A stretch of DNA of 64,000 bases. Source: Glossina fuscipes (Eukaryota; Arthropoda; Insecta; Diptera; Glossinidae). The stretch is from NCBI RefSeq assembly GCF_014805625.2, contig NW_023998433.1, positions 1,853,457 through 1,917,456 of the forward strand, given 5' to 3'. The notes below the pieces were generated by a model. That model was given only the letters and a program-made list of their open reading frames with translations. It was not told where the DNA came from and did no database searches. Made by a program: the position numbers and the translations under genes. This document shows, piece by piece, positions 11,151 to 21,960 of the stretch (positions within the stretch are counted from its first letter, which is position 1; each line of letters opens with the position of its first letter).

Positions 11151-14100
11151 ATGGATATGGATCAATCACTTGATATGGATCTCATGTCTAACGGCATGGT
11201 TGATTCGCTAGAGTTATTTAAAGAGGAGGATGCTTTAACTATAATCAAAGAAATGATATCTCCGGGTGAGCAGGTCGAAAACTGAAGATAAAAACTTTAA
11301 TTATGTTCATGTTATTATTTTCTACAGATATGTTAAAAAACTTTTTGGACGATATGGATAAAGTTCAATTGTCGGACGATCTTTTGGGTTCTATAGATTG
11401 TTCTTTGGCCGGTCAGTCTATTAAATCAGAACATTTAACTCTCGAACAGCTTGTCAAACAAGAATCTGCTACTACTCTATATTCATCTTCTATGCCATCT
11501 GCTGTGTATAAGCCACTGATATCTTCTGATCCTATGATGGCTTCTAACTTCAGTCCCGTGCCACCTGTGGCAAGTCCCATTCATTCTACAGCATTGCCGT
11601 CAAATCTAATGACCCATAATCTGACTACAACTCACAGTGAGCTAAATAAGCATCAACCCCAATATTCACCGCGTCCTTCCAAACAAATGGATGCCTCAAT
11701 TTCTGGCAATATCATGTTACAGTGTAATTCACCTAAATCAACACCGATACAGATTAATCAATTAGCTACGACAACACCTGTATTACCCCCAATATTGTAC
11801 GGAACTAGTACATCGACCGCTGGGCCAACAAATATTGTTGGTAATAATTTTATTCTGCAAACTGCGCCCAACACGCTAACTACAAACCAAACTCTGGGAA
11901 AAGATTCTCAGATTACGGTTAACACGTCAACCATTAGCAACGGTTCTTTAACTCCTGCATCGACGACGACAGCAACAACAATACCTAATCAAAAGGAATG
12001 CACAAAGAACTTGAAACCAATGCCGCAGATTTTAACCGCTCAAGGGATAGGAACGGTAATGAATACAAATACGATGCTTACTAGCATCAATGGAAAAAAT
12101 GAAAAACAAGCATCGGAATCGCAACATACCATTGTACAAGCGCCATCTGCAATTAGCGTAAGCAATATTGTATACCCACCAAAAGCGTTACACCTGCCGA
12201 TTGTTTGTCAAACTTAAAAATATGCCTTGAAGGCGCCTGATCTGCAAAATTTAATTAGATTCAACGATGTCTGTTTGTCCGTCTATTCTGCTACGTTTGA
12301 AAACGCCAGTGTTTCGTATCATTATCTAACGTTTAATTTTGGAAACAAGCTATATCTATTCATATATCTACGCACAATTGCCAACAAGTACTAGCATTCA
12401 TGTTTCGCTCAAATTATCATCTAGCCGTGGTAGAGTTTTTGGCTTCGCGTGCAAAGTTCTGACATTTTCCTTTATAACATTTTGCGCCAAGAACTCATCT
12501 TTATCTCACCTTCTTACACTTCTAGAAAGAGGTGGAGGGAGGGCGGCGGCGGCCCGCCCGCGGTGGTCTTACAAAAATGCATTTGGCAACTTACATATTC
12601 GGCCCAAATCGAATGTAACGTTTTTTTCAACTAAGTAAAAACAAAAGTAAACAGCCGATTCTTCATTATTATGCCTTTTGTTTGTATTGTTAGTGTAACA
12701 GTTCCTCTATCACACCTTTATCCACACCATCACAACAATATCCCGGAAATGCTTCTGCTCAATCTCAAGTAATTATACAGGCAAATCCCACAGTTATGTA
12801 TGCAACAGCAAACGGCACAGCTATCTTGACTTCTCATATACCGGTCGTTCTTGAGCCTGTGAAAACTACGACGAAAGGTAGCCCTGCCACTAGTTCTACA
12901 GCCTCTACCAGTTCGGAAAATAAATTGCTGATTAGTCGTGCACCGCCCAAGATTAAGGAAGTGAAGCGATCAGCTCATAATGCTATCGAAAGGCGATATC
13001 GGACCTCAATCAACGATAAAATCACTGAACTCAAGAATCTAGTGGTTGGTGAGGCTGCTAAACTCAATAAATCAGCAGTGTTGCGAAAGTCCGTTGAAAA
13101 AATACGTGATTTGCAACGTCAAAATTACGAGTTAAAATTGGAAGTGCAGCGTTTGCAAGGTGAATTGATGTCACGGGATGGCTGCAAAGTTCAGGATTTG
13201 TTGCAACCTTCTGTAATTCGTAAGAAACGTAAGACCACTCCGGCTGAAGAATTGCTTATGTATGGTAAACAGCCTTTAATGACTCCGCCGCGTAGTGATG
13301 CATCTGATCATTCTCTTTCACCGCCGCATTCGGATATTTCTTTACCACCCTCTCCATATGATGGTTGCAATTCCAATAGCAGCAACAGCAGTAACCAAAG
13401 CACTGCAAGTGTTAAAGATGAGATGGAAATTTTACCAAAAACCATGCAGGGAATGGCAACACATTCGCGTTTGGGTTTATGCATTTTTATGTTTGCTATT
13501 TTGGCCGTAAATCCCTTTAAAGATTTCCTTCGCTCCCCAAATATAGAAGGGATTTTCGAATACGACGAGAATGATTTAATTGGACAGCGTAGAAGCATAT
13601 TATCTATTGAGGAGAAAAGTAATTAATATGAATACTTTCGGAGGCATAAATGTTTGTATCTTTTCTCTTTTTACTAGGTGATAGTTCTATGTTTTGGGGT
13701 ACTTCTACTTCGTCATTAATTTTATGGACAATTAACTTAATGGTAATGTTGATTTGCATGATTAAATTATTGGTGTACGGAGATCCCTTGTTAGGCTCAG
13801 AAACCAAAGCTTCTGAAGCTTACTGGAGACATAAAAAACTAGCGGAACATCACTTTGCAACGGTACTTCTACAGTTATATTATCAGAGTTTGAGAAATTT
13901 GTAAAGTTTTTTTTAAATCCAGGGTAATTTTAAAAAAGCTTACGCTGAATACTTACGTTGCCTGCAAATTTTTGGCATTAACTTACCGGCCACACGGTTA
14001 GAATCATTTTCTTTAACTTCTTGGCAGTTTATTCGTTTATTTTTCCATCGACTTTGGATTGGACGAATTTTGTCACGCAGAGCTGGTGGATTATTTTGTA

Positions 14101-16626
14101 CGGACGACCAGCGTAAAGAGGCCTTAGCTTCAGCCCGAGAATTGGCTTTAATTTTTAATCGTTTGAATCAATTACATCTGACGTCAAATATTAACGATTC
14201 CCATGGTTTGGTTATGGCTTTGTACGCAATCAATATGACAGAGGTAGCGTCCAATATCTTAACACCCGATGAATTAGCAGACATATATATTACGTCAGCT
14301 TTACGTGTAAAACAAAGCTATCCGAAGTATTTGAAATTTTTCGGACGTTATTTTATAAGTCGGGCCAAAAGTGAAAACGCTAAAATTCAAGACCACGCCA
14401 AAAACACTCACTGCTTATTTACGGCTTATGCTTATCGATATTTCATAACTCATGATTTTGATTTTGTTGAAACGGCTATGGAAAGCAAGGATAGTTCATC
14501 TATGTTTGCACAGCTTAAAAACCCGGCTGATCCTATGTCGTATGTCATTAAGGTATTAACTTAAAACAATTTAAAACCTTACGTGATAAGTAAAGTTGAC
14601 AAATAATATGATTGTTTCTCAGAATTATCGGGAACATTTGCTATTGCGTGCAATAGAATGTCTTTTAGGTGCAGGAAACATTAAATCTTCATCGAAACGG
14701 TCCGAACTTAAAAATATTACAAACAATAGCAATGAATCTGGCACTTCTGCAGTTAGTGGCACCATAGTTAGGAACGTCTTGAAATATACCTCCCTTTTGC
14801 GTGACACATTGTCGACAGAGAATAACGATATTATAGTTGTATGGTGGTGCAGTGTATTGGAATTGGCTGTACATTGGTTTATGGGTGAAGATGCCGCGAT
14901 TGAAAAACACTTGGACAATGTTAAAATGCTGCCCAAACTATTAGCTGACCACGGTGATCATTTGCCGAAAGCTTTATACGCCATAATAAAAGCTAAAATG
15001 ATCCTAATGAAGTAACTGACTGTTTAATCAATGGATATCACCATATATTTTTATTTATTTTATTTTTAAACATTTAAATTTTTTTAAAACTCAGGAATAG
15101 CGGTCGGGTTTTGGAAAGTTGCCAAAAGCAAGCCATAATGAATATTTGCGATGAATCGAGCGCTTATTTGCAGGAATGCTTAACGGTTAACAAAATAATT
15201 AAAAATAGAGGCATTAAACTGGTAATTTTTTTTATTCTTAAATTTATTCAACAATATTTTGAGTTTCAGATTATCTTTCTGGACCAGATATAATTACAAA
15301 GGTGCATTGTAGTCGCATTGTCCGTGTTATAAGGAAGAAGTCGGCCAATACTTCTGCAATGCAAACTTTGTTAATATCAAATATCAACCAATCATAGTAT
15401 AATAACTCAAAAGTCGAATAAATTTGTAGTATAAAAAATATTGGACTTTTGAAGCATTTTAAATGCATTAACCAAATTTCTTAGCTTTTCCAATTGCTTA
15501 CTTGTGATTGGATTTTGGAGACCCGCACCGAGGTATGGGAATCGGAATATATGTCACTAGACGACGATGGTTATTATCAAGTCCCTGGTAAAGTTTTGGA
15601 AAAATTCCAAGCGGATTTGAATTCTCTACGCAACATTGTTGAATTTATACCGGTATATATCTATTTAAACAATTATAGCACAAGTTTTAAACTTCAAATT
15701 AAAATAAATTGAATTTCATTTTAAATTCAATTTAAACCTTGTAGCCTTGATAGTAAAAAAAAGAGTGAATTTGAAATTGAAATTTAAAAAAGCAAACAAC
15801 TTATGTCCTCTTTACTGTGAATCCTTGGTACATACAACCTCAGAGTGATTTTTCAGCTTGTGGACGTACTGTTTTGAGATAGACTAATTTTCAGTCATAA
15901 TTCTAGGCTGAATATTAATTAGGGATCTAATAATATTTGGGTCCATTTACAGGCGATAGCTGCCATAGAGTATAGGTTGTTGCACAACCATATTTTTGAC
16001 GTAATTTGTTCAGTTCAACCATGCACTCATTGAAGTTAAATTTCGGTACTGTCTCAGTTTTTGAAGCAGTAGAAGTTTAAACAACAATCAGCGAATGGGC
16101 GGGACATAGCCGACTCGCTTAAGGTGCTTGCAGTCTCTGAAAATTATTTAAAACGAAATGATAAAAATTTAACATTCCTCTTCTTGGGTAGAGAGCATAA
16201 GAATTTAATTTGAAGTTCGAAACTTGTATTGAAAAGATCAGAAAAAACAAAAATTCAACTTTTTAGAGCTGTCAGTCGCGTATTTATCTCTATGAGGCTG
16301 TATGTCGCTTGATGGCTGGCGCCTCACCAGGTCCAACTCAGCAACTTTTAGATCGCAGCCTACGCTACCGACATGTACGTTCATCGCTAATTTGTGGAAG
16401 TAAAGACAGAAATCACAATCTTGAGTACGGCGAACGTGAAAGGGCTGCCGCTATGTATGTTGCTTGCAAGTATTTACCATCAGCTTTGCTTTGTTCACCG
16501 GGAGAGCGAGCCGGTATGCTGGCCGAAGCAGCCAAAACTTTGGAGAAAGTTGGTGACAAACGTAAATTAAAAGAATGCTATCAGTTAATGAAATCTTTCA
16601 GCAGTGGTTCTGCTGTTACGAACTAA
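11151..16626 (+). CDS. SREBP: Sterol regulatory element-binding protein
   Basis: This is a membrane-tethered bHLH-zip transcription factor. It is released by Golgi proteases when membrane lipid (phosphatidylethanolamine in flies) is low, and it then activates fatty-acid synthesis genes. Coding exons: 11151-11265, 11328-12157, 12694-13618, 13678-13862, 13923-14552, 14623-15011, 15095-15221, 15485-15652 and 16267-16626, joining in frame to 1242 residues. The N-terminus is acidic ([16 protein letters not shown]). A Ser/Thr/Asn-rich region follows. The bHLH (about 406-475) contains [13 protein letters not shown] with the SREBP-specific Tyr. Two membrane segments (about 574-590 and 636-660) flank a short luminal loop holding RSIL (615-618), which fits a site-1 protease site. 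The rest is the regulatory domain that binds SCAP, ending in the conserved [20 protein letters not shown] and [11 protein letters not shown] blocks. The exon 2 donor at 12158 (AGC|GTAAGC) is the least certain; reading through it stops at 12217. Confidence 0.95.
12158..12693 (+). other. SREBP intron 2 with a GC-rich block
   Basis: This is a 536-nt intron between AGC|GTAAGC and TGTTAG|TGT. It carries an unusual run of G, C and GGC/CCG repeats (about 12531-12566) in an otherwise AT-rich window. I see no conserved coding in it. Confidence 0.6.
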
Positions 16627-17000
16627 ACTATTTAAAATTCACACCTATGCACATATAATTTTGTCTTAACCAATTTTATATTATAAATAGTTGAACGAAA
16701 TGTTTACATGCAGTTTGAAATTTGACTGGCTAAAAGATTTTCATTATTATGAGAATTGACTAATGTAAGGCGCCTAAAGCTATTACTAATATGTAGATAA
16801 TTATTAAATATATGTTATTAAAATGGTAATCCTATACATAAATTTTTATAAGGTAAATGTTAATTGGTAAATATAATACGAATATCGTAGAATAGAAGAA
16901 TTTACGAGATGTGCAATCGGTATTTTCGTGGTATCTTAAATTTAGTTGAAACTAGTTTGTTAACTTCTCTTTCTTGTTTAGTAAATATTGAGGTTACGTT

Positions 17001-17006
17001 AATAAA
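17001..17006 (+). terminator. AATAAA, candidate SREBP poly(A) signal
   Basis: A canonical AATAAA lies about 375 nt after the SREBP stop and 115 nt before the MIX23 start codon. Several weaker AT-rich variants precede it, so the site is inferred. It implies very tight packing of the two genes. Confidence 0.45.
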
Positions 17007-17120
17007 TATTTGACATTTCGGAATTTATTTTTGCCGCTGTTCTTGGTATTTTTTTCATATTTTATTTAAGTGAAATTCTTTACATCTAGACGTAGAATTT
17101 TATAAATTTTTTATTAAATA

Positions 17121-17667
<547 letters not shown>

Positions 17668-17774
17668 TGCCAATTTACTCGGATATCCTTTTGCAGTTGC
17701 GAAGACTTAATTATCGCTTTTCGCAATAGAAATTTAGTTTTCTTAACAAATTAGAAAAAGTAAAAAACCATTAT

Positions 17775-17780
17775 TTTATT
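17775..17780 (-). terminator. AATAAA for Swi5 (minus strand)
   Basis: TTTATT on the plus strand reads AATAAA on the minus strand, about 115 nt past the Swi5 stop. It lies closer to MIX23 than the MIX23 poly(A) signal at 17848, so the two 3' UTRs probably overlap. Confidence 0.45.
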
Positions 17781-17847
17781 CATTCTTATGTAATGTGCAA
17801 GAAGTTTTCTCAAGTTTTTTTATAATTCTATTTTCTATTTCCTGAGA

Positions 17848-17853
17848 AATAAA
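17848..17853 (+). terminator. AATAAA for MIX23
   Basis: A canonical signal about 180 nt after the MIX23 stop. It lies only 40 nt before the Swi5 stop codon on the other strand. Confidence 0.45.
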
Positions 17854-17892
17854 TAATGTCAATGTATCCTCAAAATCTCGAGCTTTTATTGC

Positions 17893-18147
17893 TTATTCGT
17901 TAAGAGGTAAACCATGTAATAGATGCATTTGTTTAATGGTGCGTTGTTCCAGATTGGCTAATACTCCTAAGACGTTTTGACAGACGTCTTTAATTTCATT
18001 ATATTCGTGTAGTAGATTTATAATATCTTGTTTACGAGCCTCCTCCGTTAGGGGTCCATTGAAATTAGATAAGTTGTTTTTTAAGATTTTATATTGCTCA
18101 CAAGCTTCAAGCTTGGTAATATTTTGTATGTCTTTCTTAAAGGACAT
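17893..18147 (-). CDS. Swi5: DNA repair protein SWI5 homologue
   Basis: This is a single-exon 84-residue protein. Swi5 forms a complex with Sfr1/MEI5 that helps Rad51 (and in some lineages Dmc1) form filaments on single-stranded DNA during homologous recombination. The C-terminal half carries the family signature: LLHEYNEIKDVCQNVLGVLA followed by a block ending in HGLPLNE, matching the LHxYNxIKDxxQ pattern of animal and fungal Swi5. The N-terminal half is a Lys/Glu-rich predicted helix, as expected for the coiled-coil core. The start at 18147 gives a length near the family norm. It is convergent with MIX23 and divergent from Kap-alpha1, with which it may share a promoter. The identification rests on this short conserved block. 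Confidence 0.82.
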   Translation of the reverse strand: MSFKKDIQNITKLEACEQYKILKNNLSNFNGPLTEEARKQDIINLLHEYNEIKDVCQNVLGVLANLEQRTIKQMHLLHGLPLNE

Positions 18148-18998
18148 AATTTAATAAAAATATGTGATAAGCTGTTGAATATGTAAAACTTGTATAGGGA
18201 AATGCATCTCTGTCGCCATCTTTCCTGTTATATTTTTATTCCTATTCCTATTGCTTATCATTTTGTTTTCGTTTATAACGTATAAAACACGTAAATTTGC
18301 TTGATGTATCTAACAAAATCTCTAAGACATTCATTTTCTAAACTATTGAAACGCTAAATTGGGAAATGAAAATGAACACTGTAAGCCTACAGATACGAAT
18401 TTTGACAGTATCCCTTGAAAGTACAAGTCTATTGATCTACCCTATCTTGAGGTATTCACAATCCCTAAGCAGTAAAAAAAACTGAGTGTTGGATATATGT
18501 ATTTTATTAGAAAATAAAAAATCAGCACAAATTATTTAAATAGGTAATTTATTTGACAAAATTAAGAAAAAAAATATTAAATAGAAAAATTCATAAGTTC
18601 TACGCTGCTGGCGCGTGCATATCAAGATTTTTTAATATTCCCTGAAAATGTAATGAGCGAAAATGGTGACAAATTTCGATCAGATTATATGGAATTGTAA
18701 AACAGGCAGGGGTAGGATACGTAACGGCAATAAAAGTGTGTGTACTTGTGCAGCAACAGACTTTCGCATTCGTGTTTGTATGCGTGTGTTAAGCATGCTT
18801 GACTACACAAGAGAAAAAATTGATAGGGATGAAAAGTAAAAGTTTCTTTCGCAACTGATTTTTGTGTTCGAAAGAAACCCATTTATTGCTTAGAATTAGA
18901 TAGCTCCAATATAAACGTATATATATGTATATATATATATATACATAAATAATATATGTATGCATATATGCATATCAGTGTTTTACGTATGCATGTGT

Positions 18999-19054
<56 letters not shown>

Positions 19055-19137
19055 AATAACTTTAAAGTTATATATGTACACTGAAATAACCACGCCCTTA
19101 CTAGGACTAACAAACTAAAAAAACTTCCATTGCAGAC
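18148..19137. other. Swi5/Kap-alpha1 divergent promoter and probable 5' UTR intron
   Basis: No coding sequence. A strong 3' splice site (ACTAAC branch-like motif, then TTCCATTGCAG ending at 19135) sits just 2 nt before the Kap-alpha1 ATG, so the 5' UTR is very probably spliced. A possible donor for an upstream leader exon is ACT|GTAAGC at 18381. Long (TA)n tracts fill about 18917-18945 and 18999-19056. Confidence 0.55.
18999..19056. repeat. (TA)n microsatellite
   Basis: An almost pure TA dinucleotide run of about 58 bp in the presumed 5' UTR intron of Kap-alpha1. Confidence 0.9.
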
Positions 19138-21269
19138 ATGTCTACCACACACAGGCATCGCTACAAAAATGCAGGCTTGGACTCAAGCGAAATGCGTAGG
19201 CGTCGAGAGGAAGAGGGTATACAGATACGGAAACAGAAACGGGAGCAACAATTAACAAAAAGACGCAACGTAATTTTTGATTCGTCAAGTGGTAATGCCA
19301 ATCACGTGGATAATGACATAATGCAGGTAATATTTATGAAATTCATCTAAATAAGCTTAGCTTTTCAATTATTTTTGTTTAGGAGTCGGAAATGCAACAG
19401 TTACCAACGGAAATTACACAACCTGCAGATTCGTTCAATCTATCAACCCAACAACAAAATTTAATGAATCAACATCACCTCCAACAACAACCACAGCCGT
19501 TTCATATGAATTCAAGTCTACCATCCCAAACAATGCCCAATCAACAGTATCCGAACAGTCACCAGATAAACTCCAGCGACACTAACACAATAATTAGTAA
19601 AGAAATGATCGACCAATTATATAGCGACATGGAAAGCTTTCAACTGGAAGCTACGCAAAAATTTCGCAAGCTGTTGTCTCGTGACCCAAATCCGCCAATT
19701 GAAGAAGTCATACAAAAAGGAATCGTACCACGTTTTGTGCACTTTCTGAAAAATAACTCTAATGCTTCTTTACAAGTAAATTACATACAATATATAAAAA
19801 TTTTGGAGATTCGGTTTTTTAACATTATTCCATTGTTTAGTTTGAAGCTGCTTGGACACTGACAAATATAGCATCAGGTACATCACAACAAACGAAAATT
19901 GTCATAGAAGCGGGCGCAGTGCCTATATTTATTGAATTACTTTCCAGTCCGCACGACGAAGTGCAAGAACAAGCTGTATGGGCTTTAGGTAACATAGCTG
20001 GGGACTCCCCAGCTTGTAGAGATCATTTATTAAATCTGGGTATAATGAAGCCGTTGCTGCAGTAAGTTAATCTTAGTTTTGGATTTTAGATTTAATTAAA
20101 GAAATCTTTTTTATGTGGTTAGCGTCCTGAGTAATACTGAAAGTTTAACAATGATACGGAATGCGGTATGGACTTTGTCAAATCTTTGTCGCGGTAAAAA
20201 TCCTTCTGCTGATTTTTCTAAAATTGTTCACGGTCTGCCGATATTGGCTCGTCTACTTAATCATACTGATACCGATGTATTAAGTGATACTTGTTGGGCT
20301 ATAAGCTACCTCTCCGATGGACCTAACGATAAAATACAAGCGGTTATAGACGCTGGAGTTTGTCGCCGTTTGGTTGAATTGCTTATGTAAGTTTAACTGA
20401 ATTTTGTATAAAACCGAAAGAGTAAAAATTTATAAAAATATTTTCACTCTCCAGGCATTCCCAAAATAATGTAGTAACCGCTGCTTTACGTGCTGTAGGC
20501 AATATTGTTACCGGCGATGATGTTCAGACGCAAGTTATACTCAATTGCAACGCTTTACCGTGCATTAGCAATTTGCTGACTTCTCCGATGGATACAATTA
20601 AAAAAGAGGCTTGTTGGACGATTTCGAATATTGCGGCGGGTAATCGGCAACAAATTCAAGCTGTTATTGACGCGAATATTTTTCCAATTTTAATAAAAAT
20701 TATGCAATCTTCCGATTTTAAAACGAAAAAAGAAGCTGCCTGGGCCATAACCAATGCTACAAGCAGTGGAACAGCCGAGCAAATTAGATATCTGGTTAGT
20801 AAATTGAATTTAACAGCAATTACTTTAAAATTTACTTATACGTATGGCTTACTTTGAAAGGTTCACGTTGGTTGTATACCACGTATGTGCGAATTTTTAA
20901 CGGTGGTCGATTCTGATATCGTTCAAGTGGCTTTAAATGCGTTAGAAAACATTTTAAAGGCTGGTGAAAAATTCTCTGCCCGACCAAATCCTTATGCGAT
21001 GACTATCGAAGAATGTGGTGGTATTTGTTTTACATTATTTTCTAAAAGCTCGTAATTTTACTTTTGTCTAATTTTTTTCGATAGGTTTGGATAAGATTGA
21101 ATATTTACAGTCGCATGAAAATCGCGATATTTATCATAAATCATTTTACATTATCGAACAATATTTTGGTAATGAAGAAGAGGATTCCCGTGTAGCACCT
21201 TCGGTAGACGGAAATCAATACGCGTTCAATACTGATGTCGGAACTCCGCAGGGCGGTTTCAATTTTTAG
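19138..21269 (+). CDS. Kap-alpha1: Importin alpha (karyopherin alpha-1)
   Basis: This is the adaptor that binds classical nuclear localisation signals and hands cargo to importin beta for nuclear import. Seven coding exons (19138-19326, 19383-19775, 19841-20061, 20123-20386, 20455-20794, 20861-21020, 21085-21269) join in frame to 583 residues. The N-terminus is an importin-beta-binding domain ([20 protein letters not shown], then KRRNV). The start [16 protein letters not shown] fits the alpha-1 subtype rather than Pendulin or alpha-3. A long Gln/Asn/Ser-rich linker (residues about 64-125) makes the protein longer than usual. Armadillo repeats follow, with the signature W...N pairs of the NLS groove ([65 protein letters not shown]). 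The acidic tail contains NEEEDS. Introns are 56-68 nt where compact. Confidence 0.95.
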
Positions 21270-21882
21270 CCATTTTTTATATAAACACCATGCAAAAAAA
21301 TGAAAGAAAAAAGAACATAAATTTTGAATTGTTAAAACTGTTTGCAAAAATTAAGCGAAAACTAACTAATTAGACCTACAACAATAACTCTGAAAAATGA
21401 GAATTTTCTACAGTTGTCCTAAGCTGCGATGCAACAATGATTTGAATTGATAAACGAAATGAAAGAAAGAAACAGAAAAATACACTTCCATAGCACGTAC
21501 TGATGAATACGTAGCCCATTTAAAAACTTGCATACAGTTTTTATCTCAAAGTTAAAACTGCTTTAATTTTAATTCAGGTAACAACCCCAGTTTTGCGAAA
21601 ATTGCATGTTTTCTGATGATTTCCTAAAACCGCTAATTGTCTCCCAATTTTATTTCAATGTTTCATTTGTAATGCTTTTGAGAAGACATATATGTAGATA
21701 CGTTTACATATAATTATTAGAGCTTGGGTTTAAACTTCTTTGTTATTTTTGCTTTTGAACGTAATCTTCTTTGAGGATCATTTTTACTCAGCATTCGTTA
21801 AGTTTTCTTAAAAAACAAAACATTATTAAAACTTGTCGATCACTTTATAATTATAACTCAATGAGATAAACATAAAGAATGA

Positions 21883-21888
21883 AATAAA
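21883..21888 (+). terminator. AATAAA for Kap-alpha1
   Basis: A canonical signal about 615 nt after the Kap-alpha1 stop and 73 nt before the stop codon of the convergent Mrm3 gene. The intervening 21270-21882 is AT-rich 3' UTR without other features. Confidence 0.5.
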
Positions 21889-21960
21889 TACTAAAGAAAG
21901 AATCTGTATTATAATATTTCTCTTCTTTCCAAGCAGATTCTTTTTATGACATGAAAATTT

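Noticed and set aside
12339..12638. Two overlapping ORFs in SREBP intron 2
   Set aside because: Composition is driven by the GC-rich block; there is no family match and no splice link.
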